Origin: Glaciihabitans sp. INWT7
GTDB lineage: Bacteria > Actinomycetota > Actinomycetes > Actinomycetales > Microbacteriaceae
DNA length: 64,000 nucleotides
Assembly: GCF_014217685.1 (NCBI RefSeq)
Contig: NZ_CP043653.1
Span: 3,264,991 to 3,328,990, forward strand
Reading direction: 5' to 3'
How positions within the stretch are numbered: the stretch's first letter is position 1; every line of letters starts with the position of its first letter. Positions 32,332-41,326 of this stretch are shown in pieces. Position numbers and translations under genes: made by a program. A model generated the notes under the pieces. That model ran no database searches and was not told the DNA's origin. It saw only the letters and a list, made by a program, of their open reading frames with translations.

Positions 32332-33240
32332 TCACTTGAGGGCGGCGGAGATCGCCGCGACGGTATCGGTCATCCACTCGAGATAGTCCTTGCCCGCGGG
32401 GAGAGTCTCGCGCACGGGCACGACGGCCACTCCCGCCTTCTTCGCCGCGGCCACGACCTGTGCGGTCTGCGGCCCACCGGTCTGGGCGTTGTAGGCGAGA
32501 AGCTTCACGGCATGGTCGCCGAAGAGCGCGAGAGTCTCCCTGAGCACGAGCGGTGAGACATCCGTTCCACCCTCGATCGCGGCACTGAACTTCTCCGGCG
32601 TCTTGTTCACCAGGCCCATGGCATCGAGCATATAGAGCGGCACGGGCTCCGTGATCGCCGCGCCTTCTCCCGAAGCAGAGGCTCTGATGGCAGCCTCGCT
32701 CGACTCCAGCGTGCTCACCGCGCTGGAGAAGGACGCACCGTTCGCGGCGAATGTGGCGGCATTCTTCGGATCGAGCCTCGAGAAGGTCGACTCGAGCTTC
32801 GTGGCCACCTTCGTCACGGTGGGGAAGTCATACCAGAGGTGCTCGTTGAATTCCCCGGTCGTCGGCGTCTGGTCGTGACCGGAGACAGCGGCGGCGTCGA
32901 CCAGCGCCACGCCGGGGTTGTTCGCCCCCTTCAGCAGGGTGTCGACGAAGTCGTCATATCCGCCGCCGTTCTGGATCACCACATCGGCCTTCGAGAGGGA
33001 GAGCTGCACCTGTGCGTCGGCCTCGTAAGAGTGTGGGTCTTGGGAGGGATTGGAGATGATCGACGTCACCGACACGAGATCGCCGCCGATCTGTTTCGCG
33101 ATGTCACCGTAGACATCGGTCGATGCGACGACATGGATGAGGCCGTCGTCTTTCGGCGGCGACGATGCACCCGAGCATCCGGCCAGCGCGAGACTGAGCA
33201 AGATGCCGACGGAGAGGACTGGGACGATTTTTGCGCGCAC
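32332..33240 (-). CDS. znuA: Zinc ABC transporter substrate-binding lipoprotein ZnuA
   Basis: 302 residues from GTG 33240. The longer reading to 33489 has no signal peptide at its start, while GTG 33240 begins a good one with lipobox LALAGC. Cluster A-I metal-binding fold: VASTDVYGDIAKQIGGDLVS, DPHSYEADAQVQLSLSKADV, and EHLWYDFPTV with probable His ligands. No His-rich loop is present. There is no strong Shine-Dalgarno before the GTG. A Zur-like palindrome lies 32-52 bp upstream. It heads znuA-znuC-znuB-zur. Confidence 0.86.
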   Translation of the reverse strand: MRAKIVPVLSVGILLSLALAGCSGASSPPKDDGLIHVVASTDVYGDIAKQIGGDLVSVTSIISNPSQDPHSYEADAQVQLSLSKADVVIQNGGGYDDFVDTLLKGANNPGVALVDAAAVSGHDQTPTTGEFNEHLWYDFPTVTKVATKLESTFSRLDPKNAATFAANGASFSSAVSTLESSEAAIRASASGEGAAITEPVPLYMLDAMGLVNKTPEKFSAAIEGGTDVSPLVLRETLALFGDHAVKLLAYNAQTGGPQTAQVVAAAKKAGVAVVPVRETLPAGKDYLEWMTDTVAAISAALK

Positions 33241-33263
33241 GGTGGTGATTTCTAAAGGAGAGA

Positions 33264-33292
33264 GATAACGGTAATGAGATTCGTTATCAATA
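33264..33292. promoter_or_regulatory. Zur-like palindromic operator upstream of znuA
   Basis: TAATGAGATTCGTTATCAATA (33272-33292, 21 bp; half sites TGAGA and TTATCA, near-palindromic) resembles actinobacterial Zur sites of the form TGATAAN...TTATCA. It overlaps a perfect pair GATAACG (33264-33270) / CGTTATC (33282-33288). Autoregulation of the znu-zur operon is expected. The site also faces the divergent SdpI-family gene at 33362. Confidence 0.6.
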
Positions 33293-33361
33293 GTACACCC
33301 GGCCAAGGTCGTGCCGGCGAACGGCTTTGACCCGAGATTCTGCAGTCCATAGAATCGACGA

Positions 33362-33718
33362 ATGTTCATTGCTCCCATCATCATCGCCGCCGTCGCACTG
33401 ATCGTCGTGGCGATCACGATCGCTTGTGCGCGCGGGACGATCCCCGTCAATTCACTGGCGGGGATCCGCCTCCGCACTGTGATGATCAACGACTCGACCT
33501 GGCGCGCGGGTCACCGGGCGGCGCTGCCCGCAGAGCTGATCGGAGCCGGCGCGACGGTGGTCGTCGCACTCGCCGCGCTCGTCGTGCCCTCCTCCGATAC
33601 CGCGCAACTGCTCTCCATCGGCGGCACCGTCATCCTGCTCGGATCCACCGTGATCGCGGGGTTCGTCGCGAACCGGGCGGCACTGACCGAGCTGGTCGCC
33701 GAACAGGCTGCCGAGTAG
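33362..33718 (+). CDS. SdpI-family membrane protein
   Basis: 118 residues with three predicted membrane helices: IIIAAVALIVVAITIACARG, AGATVVVALAALVVPSS, and IGGTVILLGSTVIAGFVA. The segment AGIRLRTVMINDSTWRAGHR between the first two is the SdpI signature. SdpI gives immunity to the SdpC killing factor in Bacillus; in actinobacteria the family is widespread and mostly uncharacterised. Divergent from znuA across the Zur-like site. Confidence 0.82.
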   Translation: MFIAPIIIAAVALIVVAITIACARGTIPVNSLAGIRLRTVMINDSTWRAGHRAALPAELIGAGATVVVALAALVVPSSDTAQLLSIGGTVILLGSTVIAGFVANRAALTELVAEQAAE

Positions 33719-33770
33719 GTCCCGTCGCTCGAGCTGGGGATGCTCGCGAAAGGAGACCCCGGCAACCGCC

Positions 33771-35123
33771 TCAGTCGAGGAGCAGTGCCGGTTCCTCGAT
33801 GACGCTGGCGACGTCGGCGAGGAAACGGCTCGCGACATCCCCGTCCACGATGCGATGGTCGAAGCTCGCGCCGAGGGTCGTGACGAAGCGCGGCCGCACC
33901 TCGCCGTCGACCACCCAGGGCTTCTGCTTGATCGTGCCCATCGCGAGGATCGCGACCTCGCCAGGGTTGAGGATCGGCGTGCCGGAGTCCATGCCGAAGA
34001 CCCCGATGTTCGTGACCGTGATCGTGCCACCCGCCTGGTCCGCGGGGCTGGTCTTGCCGTCGCGAGCGGTGATCGTGAGCTGTTCGATCGCGGAGGCGAG
34101 CTCACGCAGGGAGAGCTCCTGCGCCTCTTTGATATTGGGGACGATGAGCCCGCGGGGAGTCGCGGCGGCGATGCCGAAGTTCACGTAGTGCTTCACGATG
34201 ATCTCGCTGTCCGTCCACTGCGCGTTCACTGTGGGGTTCCGTCGCACAGCCCAGATCATCGCCTTCGCCACGATCAACAGGGGCGACACCTTCACCCCGG
34301 CGAAGTCGGTGGAGTTCTTGAGCCTCTTGACGAACTCCATCGTGCGGGTGGCGTCGACATCGACGAAGAGGCTCACATGCGGAGCGGTGAATGCGCTGGA
34401 CACCATCGCGGTCGCGATCGCCTTGCGCACCCCCTTCACCGGGATGCGCTCCTCGCGGTCGCTGCCCCAGGCCGGCGTCTCGATGTTGCGGAACAGTGTG
34501 CCCTGCGAGGCCTGGCGCACGACATCCTCGCGGGTGATCTCGCCGGCGAGGCCGGTGGGGATCACTTCGGAGAGGCTCACCGCGAGGTCCTTGGCGAGTT
34601 TGCGAATGGGCGGCTTGGCGATGATCGCGGAGGCGGATGCCGCGGGCACCGAGCTCGGGCGGGGAGCCGTCACGGGGGCGGAGGCCGCGATGCCGGACGC
34701 CGTGCGCGTGGAGGCATCACCGAGGCTGGCCGTCGCCGGGCGCGTGCGGCGCGAGGCCACGTGGCCCTTGATGCCGTAGCCGACCAACACCGCGCCGCCG
34801 GCATCGCTCGAGATGCTGCCGGCGGTGTCGGCAACGGTGTCGACACCCTCGGGGGCGGGCGAGTCAACGACCGCCGGAGTCGCCCCCGAGGACACGGAGA
34901 TGATCGGAGTGCCGACATCCACTGTCGTTCCCTCGGTGACCAGGATCGCCGTGACCGTGCCGGCGAAGGGCGAGGGGAGCTCCACGAGAGACTTCGCGGT
35001 CTCGATCTCCACGAGCACCTGGTTGACAGCCACCTCGTCGCCGGGCTTGACCTTCCACGAGACGATCTCGGCCTCGGTGAGGCCTTCTCCGACATCCGGG
35101 AGGGTGAATTCTGAGCTGGTCAC
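33771..35123 (-). CDS. bkdC: 2-oxoacid dehydrogenase E2 (dihydrolipoyl acyltransferase)
   Basis: 450 residues. One lipoyl domain at the N-terminus with the lipoyl-lysine loop [15 protein letters not shown]. An Ala/Pro-rich linker and a peripheral-subunit-binding domain ([20 protein letters not shown]) follow. The catalytic domain ends with the H-x-x-x-D motif [11 protein letters not shown]. It transfers an acyl group to CoA in the mitochondrial-type complex. With E1alpha and E1beta next to it, a branched-chain 2-oxoacid substrate is likely, feeding iso/anteiso fatty acids. The E3 lipoamide dehydrogenase is not in the window. Confidence 0.87.
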   Translation of the reverse strand: MTSSEFTLPDVGEGLTEAEIVSWKVKPGDEVAVNQVLVEIETAKSLVELPSPFAGTVTAILVTEGTTVDVGTPIISVSSGATPAVVDSPAPEGVDTVADTAGSISSDAGGAVLVGYGIKGHVASRRTRPATASLGDASTRTASGIAASAPVTAPRPSSVPAASASAIIAKPPIRKLAKDLAVSLSEVIPTGLAGEITREDVVRQASQGTLFRNIETPAWGSDREERIPVKGVRKAIATAMVSSAFTAPHVSLFVDVDATRTMEFVKRLKNSTDFAGVKVSPLLIVAKAMIWAVRRNPTVNAQWTDSEIIVKHYVNFGIAAATPRGLIVPNIKEAQELSLRELASAIEQLTITARDGKTSPADQAGGTITVTNIGVFGMDSGTPILNPGEVAILAMGTIKQKPWVVDGEVRPRFVTTLGASFDHRIVDGDVASRFLADVASVIEEPALLLD

Positions 35124-35136
35124 GGCGGTCCTTTAG

Positions 35137-36114
35137 CTAGTAGGCCAGTGCGCGGTCGACGGCCTCGAGGATGCGGTCGGCATCCGGAAGGTAGACGGTC
35201 TCGAGCTTTGCGGGCGGGAATGGCGCGTCGAAGCTCGAGACCCGCAGCACGGGAGCTTCGAGGGAGTAGAACGCCTTCTCGGTGATGGTCGCGGCGATCT
35301 CTGCTGAGATGTTCACCGATCCGGGCGCCTCGGATGCCACGACGAGTCGTCCGGTCTTCTGCACGGAGCTCAGGATCGGCGCGTAGTCGATCGGCGAGAG
35401 TGAGCGCAGGTCGATGACCTCGACGCTCGTGCCCTCCTGCTGCGCGAGTTCCGCCGCCTGCATCAGTACGTTGACCATCGCGCCGTGTCCGACGAGAGTC
35501 ACCTCGGTTCCGGTGCGGACCACGCGGCTCGAGTGCAGCGGGGATGCGCTCGCATAGAGGTCGACCGGACCCTTGTGCCAGTACCGGCTCTTGGGCTCGA
35601 AGAACAGCACAGGATCGTTGGAGGCGATCGCCTCCTGGATCATCCAGTACGCATCATTCGGGGTGCTCGGACTGACGACCCGCAACCCCGGGGTGTGAGC
35701 GAAATAGGCCTCCGGGCTCTCCTGGTGGTGTTCAACCGCTCCGATGTGCCCGCCATAGGGAACGCGGATGACGACGGGCATGGTGATGCGGCCCTCGTGG
35801 CGGCTGGTCATCTTGGCCAGCTGGGAGGTGATCTGGTCGAAGCCCGGGAAGATGAACCCGTCGAACTGGATCTCGCAGACCGGGCGGTAGCCGCGCATCG
35901 CGAGCCCGATCGCGGTTCCGATGATCCCGGATTCGGCCAACGGGGTGTCGAACACTCGACGCTCCCCGAACTCGGCCTGCAGGCCCTCGGTGACGCGGAA
36001 GACGCCGCCGAGGGGACCGATGTCCTCACCCATGAGCAGCACCTTGGGGTCGTCGGCGAGCGCTTTGCGCAATCCGGCGTTGAGCGCTTTTGCAAGAGGG
36101 AGTTCTTCGGTCAT
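35137..36114 (-). CDS. bkdB: 2-oxoacid dehydrogenase E1 beta subunit
   Basis: 325 residues from ATG 36114. The reading frame is open upstream to 36618 but that part is a shadow of E1alpha. Key family stretches: VLLMGEDIGPLGGVFRVTEG, DTPLAESGIIGTAIGLAMRG, and GGHIGAVEHHQESPEAYFAH. It completes the thiamine-diphosphate site with E1alpha. It overlaps E1alpha by ATGA, and E2 starts 13 bp after its stop. Confidence 0.88.
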   Translation of the reverse strand: MTEELPLAKALNAGLRKALADDPKVLLMGEDIGPLGGVFRVTEGLQAEFGERRVFDTPLAESGIIGTAIGLAMRGYRPVCEIQFDGFIFPGFDQITSQLAKMTSRHEGRITMPVVIRVPYGGHIGAVEHHQESPEAYFAHTPGLRVVSPSTPNDAYWMIQEAIASNDPVLFFEPKSRYWHKGPVDLYASASPLHSSRVVRTGTEVTLVGHGAMVNVLMQAAELAQQEGTSVEVIDLRSLSPIDYAPILSSVQKTGRLVVASEAPGSVNISAEIAATITEKAFYSLEAPVLRVSSFDAPFPPAKLETVYLPDADRILEAVDRALAY

Positions 36115-37229
36115 CGGGTGCTGCCCCCCAGGCTGGCCTCGTAGTCGGCGAGCCACTGCTTCTGGGCATCCATGACGGGATGCTGCTCCGAGTAGACGTG
36201 GTCGAAGATGAGATCGGTCGACGGCACCGTGAGCTCGAGGGTGCGACGGCGAAGGTCGGCCGAGAAGTCCTCGGCCTCCGACGCGGCCTCGGCGAAGAAG
36301 TCCTCGCCCTCGCCGCGACCCCGGAGATATCCGGCGTATCGGACGATCGGATCCTTCGCCACCCAGGACGCCGTCTCGGCATCCATGCGGTATTTCGTCG
36401 GATCGTCGCTCGTGGTGTGCGCGCCGATGCGGTAGGTGAGGGCCTCGATGAGGCGAGGACCCTTGCCGGCGCGGGCCTCGTCGAGATTCTTTCGCGTGAC
36501 AGCGAAGCTTGCGAGCACGTCGTTGCCGTCGATCTGGATGCCGGGCATTCCGAATCCGCCCGCGCGCTGGTAGAGCGGTGTGCGGGACTGCACCCGCACC
36601 GGCACGGAGATGGCCCACTGGTTGTTCTGCAGGAAGAAGACCTCTGGTGCGTTGAAGCTCGCTGCGAAGACGAGCGCCTCGCTCACATCCCCCTGGCTGG
36701 TCGCCCCGTCTCCGAAGTAGACCATCACCGCGCGATCGGTCTCGGGATCGCCGGTGCCGGTCTCCCCATCGAGGGTGATGCCCATCGCGTAGCCCGTGGC
36801 GTGCAGCGCCTGTGAACCGAGCACGAGGGTATAGAGGTGGAAATTGCCGCAGGCGGCGGGATCCCAGCCCCCGTTCGTCACGCCACGCATCAGGCGCACG
36901 ATGTCGACGACGTCGACACCCCTGATCATGCCGATCGAGTGTTCGCGGTACGAAGGGAAGAGGTGGTCCTGGGATCGTGCGGCCCGGGCGGAGCCCACCT
37001 GTGCGGCTTCTTGCCCGTGACTCGGCGGCCAGAGCGCGAGTTGGCCCTGTCGCTGGAGGTTGGTGGCCTCGAGGTCAAATCGTCGCGTGATGACCATGTC
37101 CCGGTAGAACTGGCGCAGTTCGTCATCCGAGAGCGCGTCGATATACGGGAGGTACTCCGCCGCCGCGTCATCCGTCTGGAGGGTGCCATCGGTCGAGAGG
37201 AGCTGCACCATCTGTTCGGATCCTGCCAC
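36111..37229 (-). CDS. bkdA: 2-oxoacid dehydrogenase E1 alpha subunit
   Basis: 372 residues from GTG 37229; an ATG six codons later (MVQLLS) is an alternative. The thiamine-diphosphate motif GDGATSQGDVSEALVFAASF is intact and ends near FFLQNNQWAISVP. Also visible are FPSYREHSIGMIRG and the regulatory loop YRIGAHTTSDDPTKYR. It decarboxylates a 2-oxoacid and hands the acyl group to E2. Pyruvate versus branched-chain substrate cannot be fixed from sequence; the Y-R-x-G-x-H-T-T-S-D-D-P-T pattern favours branched-chain enzymes. Confidence 0.87.
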   Translation of the reverse strand: MAGSEQMVQLLSTDGTLQTDDAAAEYLPYIDALSDDELRQFYRDMVITRRFDLEATNLQRQGQLALWPPSHGQEAAQVGSARAARSQDHLFPSYREHSIGMIRGVDVVDIVRLMRGVTNGGWDPAACGNFHLYTLVLGSQALHATGYAMGITLDGETGTGDPETDRAVMVYFGDGATSQGDVSEALVFAASFNAPEVFFLQNNQWAISVPVRVQSRTPLYQRAGGFGMPGIQIDGNDVLASFAVTRKNLDEARAGKGPRLIEALTYRIGAHTTSDDPTKYRMDAETASWVAKDPIVRYAGYLRGRGEGEDFFAEAASEAEDFSADLRRRTLELTVPSTDLIFDHVYSEQHPVMDAQKQWLADYEASLGGSTR

Positions 37230-37315
37230 GGTGGCCTCACAGTCCTGTTGTCGTTCGGGGTGCAGGGTGGTCGGGGTCTCGTCACGCCCTCGGGGCGGGC
37301 TCGTTCCGCGACGTT

Positions 37316-38422
37316 CTAATCTAACGCGGGCTCGGACTGTCGCATTGGTAGGGTGCGCACAACCTCAGCCGCGGCCTTTAGGAGTTTATCCACAGACTGC
37401 GATTCGCCGATCGAGACCCGGACACCATCGGTACCGAGCGGTCGCACCACGATTCCCGCGGCCGAGAAGGTCTGGGCGGCGGCGGCGGTCTGTGCCCCGG
37501 TCGGCAGCCAGACGAAGTTGCCGTGCGGACGCGGCACATCCCAGCCCTGGTCGAGCAGCGCCCGCCACACCTCGTCACGCAGCACCGCGAGGCGATGAAC
37601 TCGCTCGAGGAGAGTCTTCTCGTGGTCGAGCGACACGAGGGCCGCGCGCTGGGCGGCCTCGGTGACGGACAGAGGGATGGATGTCGTGCGCGCGGCATCG
37701 AGGATGTACTCGGGCCCCACCGCGTAGCCGATGCGCAGTCCGGCCAGACCGTAGGCCTTGGAGAAGGTGCGCGCGACGACGAGGTTGGAGTACTTCCCGC
37801 TGAGCGTGCTGCCGTCAACGGCGGACTCGTCGGTCACGAATTCGACGTACGCCTCGTCGAGGATCACCAGCACGTTCGTTGGCACCGCCGCCATGAACTC
37901 GGCGAACTCGGCGGACGTGACCATCGACCCGGTGGGATTGTTCGGGCTGCAGACGATCACGACCCGGGTGCGATCGGTGATCGCCGCACGCATCGCGGTG
38001 AGGTCGTGGCGGTGGTCGACCGTGTTCGGCACGGGCACGCTGGTCGCCCCGGCCACCGCGACCAGTCCGGGGTAGGCCTCGAATGAGCGCCAGGAATAGA
38101 CGACCTCATCTCCCGGTCCCGCGGCTGCCGAGATGAGCTGGGCGAGGATCGACACGGATCCGGCACCGAGGTGCACCTCTTCGGTGCGTACGCCGAAGCG
38201 CGCCGCAAGCCGGGCCCGCAGTTCCACTCCGGCAGCATCCGGGTACCGGTTGACCCCGGAACTCGCCGCGATCGCCGCAACGACCTCGGGAATGGGGCCG
38301 AATGGGTTCTCGTTCGACGACAGCTTGAAGGCATCGGTGTCCGCGGGCTTGCCCTGCGCGTAGGCCGCGAGGGCGACGATCTCCGGACGCAGGCGAACGG
38401 CGGTGGGGGGCGGGGTGGTCAC
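37316..38422 (-). CDS. hisC: Histidinol-phosphate (or aromatic) aminotransferase
   Basis: 368 residues. Class II PLP aminotransferase: [13 protein letters not shown] at the start, [32 protein letters not shown], and the PLP-lysine in [20 protein letters not shown]. It would interconvert histidinol phosphate and imidazole acetol phosphate, or act on aromatic amino acids as the Pat subgroup does. It stands outside any his operon, directly upstream of the bkd genes with an 86-bp gap. That context favours a general amino-acid transaminase. Confidence 0.82.
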   Translation of the reverse strand: MTTPPPTAVRLRPEIVALAAYAQGKPADTDAFKLSSNENPFGPIPEVVAAIAASSGVNRYPDAAGVELRARLAARFGVRTEEVHLGAGSVSILAQLISAAAGPGDEVVYSWRSFEAYPGLVAVAGATSVPVPNTVDHRHDLTAMRAAITDRTRVVIVCSPNNPTGSMVTSAEFAEFMAAVPTNVLVILDEAYVEFVTDESAVDGSTLSGKYSNLVVARTFSKAYGLAGLRIGYAVGPEYILDAARTTSIPLSVTEAAQRAALVSLDHEKTLLERVHRLAVLRDEVWRALLDQGWDVPRPHGNFVWLPTGAQTAAAAQTFSAAGIVVRPLGTDGVRVSIGESQSVDKLLKAAAEVVRTLPMRQSEPALD

Positions 38423-38521
38423 GGCTCAAGCCTACGGGCACCCCGGCGGGAACTCCCGGTGGGCTGGCGCTCCGGCACTCGTCGATTGCGTGGCTCACCG
38501 ACAGGACGGCATAGTGGACGC

Positions 38522-38920
38522 ATGAGATTCTTCGTGCGCCTCGTGGTCAACGCTGTCGCCCTCTGGTTGACGACCCTCATCGTTGCCGGTGTGACGGTGG
38601 TGGCGTTTCCGCCGCAGGACACGCTCGCCGTCGTGCTGACCTATCTTCTCGTCGCTTTCATCTTCGGCATCGTCAACGGGGTGATCGGAAACCTGATCCG
38701 GATCGTCGCCTTCCCGCTCTACATCCTCACGCTCGGGCTCCTCGCCCTCGTGGTCAACGGCCTCCTCCTTCTGTTGGTGAGCTGGATCTCCGGCCTTCTC
38801 GGCTTCGGCCTCGTGGTCGACGGTTTCTGGTGGGGAGTGCTCGGCGCCCTGGTGCTCGCGCTGCTCAGCTGGCTCATCGGCATCCTCATCCGCCCGATCG
38901 TCGGTCGGGATCGGCGCTAG
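38522..38920 (+). CDS. Phage-holin-family small membrane protein (4 TMS)
   Basis: 132 residues from ATG 38522. Four membrane helices with little else (FFVRLVVNAVALWLTTLIVA to LLSWLIGILIRPIVGRDRR). The pattern FGIVNGVIGNLIRIVAFPLY matches the mycobacterial four-helix holin superfamily, which is common in bacterial chromosomes without phage and usually called YvlD-like. No phage genes are nearby. It overlaps the convergent hydrolase gene by 35 bp at the 3' ends. Confidence 0.82.
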   Translation: MRFFVRLVVNAVALWLTTLIVAGVTVVAFPPQDTLAVVLTYLLVAFIFGIVNGVIGNLIRIVAFPLYILTLGLLALVVNGLLLLLVSWISGLLGFGLVVDGFWWGVLGALVLALLSWLIGILIRPIVGRDRR

Positions 38921-40349
38921 CGACCTCACGCACCCCGCGGTACAGCGTGGAGTCGACCCGCGTTGTGCCCTCGCCGAACCGATCGAAGCCCGCGAGAGCG
39001 GAGACCACCCGGGTCTCGTGCGAGGCGTCGACGAGGGCTGCTGTCTCGCGATAACCGGCGAGCTGGTGGGCCGGGAACAGCGCCTCGGTCGACACTGGTC
39101 TGTCGTCGAAGAGCTGTCTTCTCACCAGGACCGGGTCGGCGGATGCCCAGCTGCCGCCGACCGCCGGCACGATGTCGTCGGTGTGTTCGAGCGCAACCCA
39201 AGGGATGCTGGACGGCACCTCCACCTGCGCGGCCGGAGCACCCAGCGTGTAGAGACCCCGCGTGTCATAGTCGCCGGATGCTGCGAGCTCGGCGGCGATC
39301 AGTCCGCCCTGCGAGTAGCCGGTGAAGAGCACGGGAGATGACGGGGTGACCCCCGCGTCGGCCATCGCCGCGGCCACGGCCCGGTATGACCCCGCCTCCC
39401 GACCTGCGACCGCATTCATGTTGCTCGTCATGTCCCAGGGTTCAGACCCGGGCTCGAGCGAGAAGTCCCTTGTGCCCCCGACGTAGACCTCGAATCTGTC
39501 CGGTTCGCCCGGCTGAGAGTACCGGTCGATGCGCACCTGGGCTGCGCCCTGGGGCACCCGGGCGGCCCGGTCGCTGTATGTCTCCGCCCGGGTCACCGGC
39601 ACAGTGGCGCCCGCGCGGGTCACCGACACCGCAGTCTCGGCGAGTACGCCCCGGGAGCCGGCGATCCCGACGACGACCGTGGATGAGGTCGCCAGCCCCA
39701 CCAGTCCGAGGCCCTCATCGCCGATGGCGTGCACGAGGTCCGGAGGGAGCTTAAAGAGGCCGCCGCCGAAGTCATCCGCGCTCATGACCATGAGCCGTAC
39801 GAGTTGCACCACCCTCGGGTCGGTGAGCATCACACTCTTGCTCCGCAGCCACTGCGGCAAAGTCTGGAACAGGGCCTCGCGTTTCTCGGGTGGCAGCAGT
39901 GCGATGCCGAGCGCCACGCCTGCTCCGATCCCCAGGATCTCGGGCAACAGTTCGAGGGCGATCGCCGGGAGGAACAGACCGAGCATCGCTCCGAAACGAC
40001 CAGCGAGATCCTGTGCGAGCTGTTCGGCGAGGCTCTCGCCGATGCCATAGGCGTCAGCGGACGCGATGAGCGCGAGGTGGAGGCCCTCGGCCACCGGGGC
40101 CGCGCGGGAGAGGGCCGCCGACGCGTCGTCGATCGCCCGTTCCGCGGCGAGAGCACTCGCGGGGGATGCCAGATCGTTGAGCTGTGCGACCCCGACCACG
40201 CGGTCGATCACCACGAGTTGCCGATGGCACTCCGAGAGCAGAGCCCGCAGCTCACCGAGTCGTCTCGCGTCCTCGAACAGCTCTGAGGTGGCCACCGCGA
40301 TGGATCCGCCGCCGCCGATGACGAGGTCACCGGCCATGAGAACCGTCAT
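38886..40349 (-). CDS. Alpha/beta hydrolase with helical WXG/LXG-like N-terminal region
   Basis: 487 residues from ATG 40349 (MTVLMAGDLV); ATG 40337 is also possible. The first 140 residues or so are helical and Ala-rich (LGELRALLSECHRQLVVIDR). A hydrophobic stretch follows (GLFLPAIALELLPEILGIGA, then GVALGIALLPP), and then an alpha/beta hydrolase domain with elbow FTGYSQGG (Ser about 346), acid HTDDIVP (Asp 391/392) and FPAHQ (His about 428). This resembles the lipase-type PE-PPE/cutinase-like enzymes. No classical signal peptide. It overlaps the small WXG100-like gene upstream, so the pair is probably coupled. Confidence 0.7.
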   Translation of the reverse strand: MTVLMAGDLVIGGGGSIAVATSELFEDARRLGELRALLSECHRQLVVIDRVVGVAQLNDLASPASALAAERAIDDASAALSRAAPVAEGLHLALIASADAYGIGESLAEQLAQDLAGRFGAMLGLFLPAIALELLPEILGIGAGVALGIALLPPEKREALFQTLPQWLRSKSVMLTDPRVVQLVRLMVMSADDFGGGLFKLPPDLVHAIGDEGLGLVGLATSSTVVVGIAGSRGVLAETAVSVTRAGATVPVTRAETYSDRAARVPQGAAQVRIDRYSQPGEPDRFEVYVGGTRDFSLEPGSEPWDMTSNMNAVAGREAGSYRAVAAAMADAGVTPSSPVLFTGYSQGGLIAAELAASGDYDTRGLYTLGAPAAQVEVPSSIPWVALEHTDDIVPAVGGSWASADPVLVRRQLFDDRPVSTEALFPAHQLAGYRETAALVDASHETRVVSALAGFDRFGEGTTRVDSTLYRGVREVASADPDRRSGG

Positions 40350-40623
40350 CGAGCGCGGCGATGGCTCGCCGGGTGTTGCGGATGGCCTCGTCCACGTGTG
40401 CTTCGGCCGACTGCACCTGGACTGCCAGGTGCTGCAGGCCGCGCACATACATGCGGCGGGCGTCGCCACTCCACACCCCGTCACCCGCCGCGGAGGGAAG
40501 CGCAGACCGGGCATGGGCGATGCGACCCGCCACCGCGTCGAGTGCGACGAGCTGCCGGTGAAGCGCGACATCCACCCCACTGTCGCCCACCGTGCCGATG
40601 GTACCGATGGTGCCGATGGTCAT
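40327..40623 (-). CDS. WXG100-like small helical protein
   Basis: 98 residues. Two helical halves (VALHRQLVALDAVAGRIAHA and LQHLAVQVQSAEAHVDEAIR) are separated by a VWSGDA turn with W51-S52-G53, which is the WXG arrangement of ESX substrates. The N-terminus is a TIG repeat from 9-bp DNA units. The usual C-terminal YxxxD/E secretion motif was not found, so type VII export is only a suggestion. It immediately precedes and overlaps the hydrolase gene. Confidence 0.62.
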   Translation of the reverse strand: MTIGTIGTIGTVGDSGVDVALHRQLVALDAVAGRIAHARSALPSAAGDGVWSGDARRMYVRGLQHLAVQVQSAEAHVDEAIRNTRRAIAALDDGSHGR

Positions 40624-40801
40624 TCGCGCTCCTTTCGCATTCCGATCGACCGCTGTGCCTGTCTTCTGCTGCGCCTATCGTCGACCGCGGGGTCGGTGTC
40701 CGACCGCGGGGGAGGGGCATCGGAGCGGTTCCCGTCGAGGTCCGCGCCTGGGGAGGAGCATCCACGTGGCCGGCTACCGCGATGTGCGGGAGAATGGGCG
40801 C

Positions 40802-41326
40802 ATGAGTTTCGACCGCACCCTCGACGAGTCGGCGCTCTTTCGCATTTGTTTCGTCTGCACCGGCAACATCTGCCGCTCTCCCATGGCCGAGACGGTCTTT
40901 CGTGAGCTCGTGAAGAAGGCCGGCTACGAGGGTGCGATCACGGTGATCTCCGCCGGTACCGGTGACTGGCACGTGGGCGAACCTTCGGATTCCCGCACGA
41001 CTTCGGCGCTCAGCGCCCATGGTTACGACGGTTCCCGTCACCGCGCGAAGCAGTTCGATCCGGAATGGTTCGACAATCTCGACCTGGTCGTGGTCTTCGA
41101 CCGCAGCCAGGAGCGCATCCTCCGTGCCTGGGCCAACACGGAGCAGGACCGTGGCAAGGTGCAGATGCTGTTGAGCTTCGACAGCGATCAGGCCGCGCAG
41201 GTGGATGTGCCCGACCCCTACTACTCCGATGCCGCCATGTTCGACGGCGTGCTCGGCATGATCGAAAAAGCCAGCGCGGCCCTGTTCCGCCAAATCGAAC
41301 CAGGAATACGACGGGTACCCTCATGA
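40802..41326 (+). CDS. Low-molecular-weight protein-tyrosine phosphatase
   Basis: 174 residues from ATG 40802. Active-site loop C-x5-R reads VCTGNICRS (C19-R25), and the general acid is in VPDPYYSDA. It would dephosphorylate protein tyrosines in the cytoplasm. The longer reading to 40592 is a shadow. The stop overlaps purB as ATGA, an unusual but tight coupling. Confidence 0.93.
   Translation: MSFDRTLDESALFRICFVCTGNICRSPMAETVFRELVKKAGYEGAITVISAGTGDWHVGEPSDSRTTSALSAHGYDGSRHRAKQFDPEWFDNLDLVVVFDRSQERILRAWANTEQDRGKVQMLLSFDSDQAAQVDVPDPYYSDAAMFDGVLGMIEKASAALFRQIEPGIRRVPS

Noticed and set aside
38522..38920. Phage holin as sign of a prophage
   Set aside because: No other phage genes or attachment sites nearby; the family is common in chromosomes.
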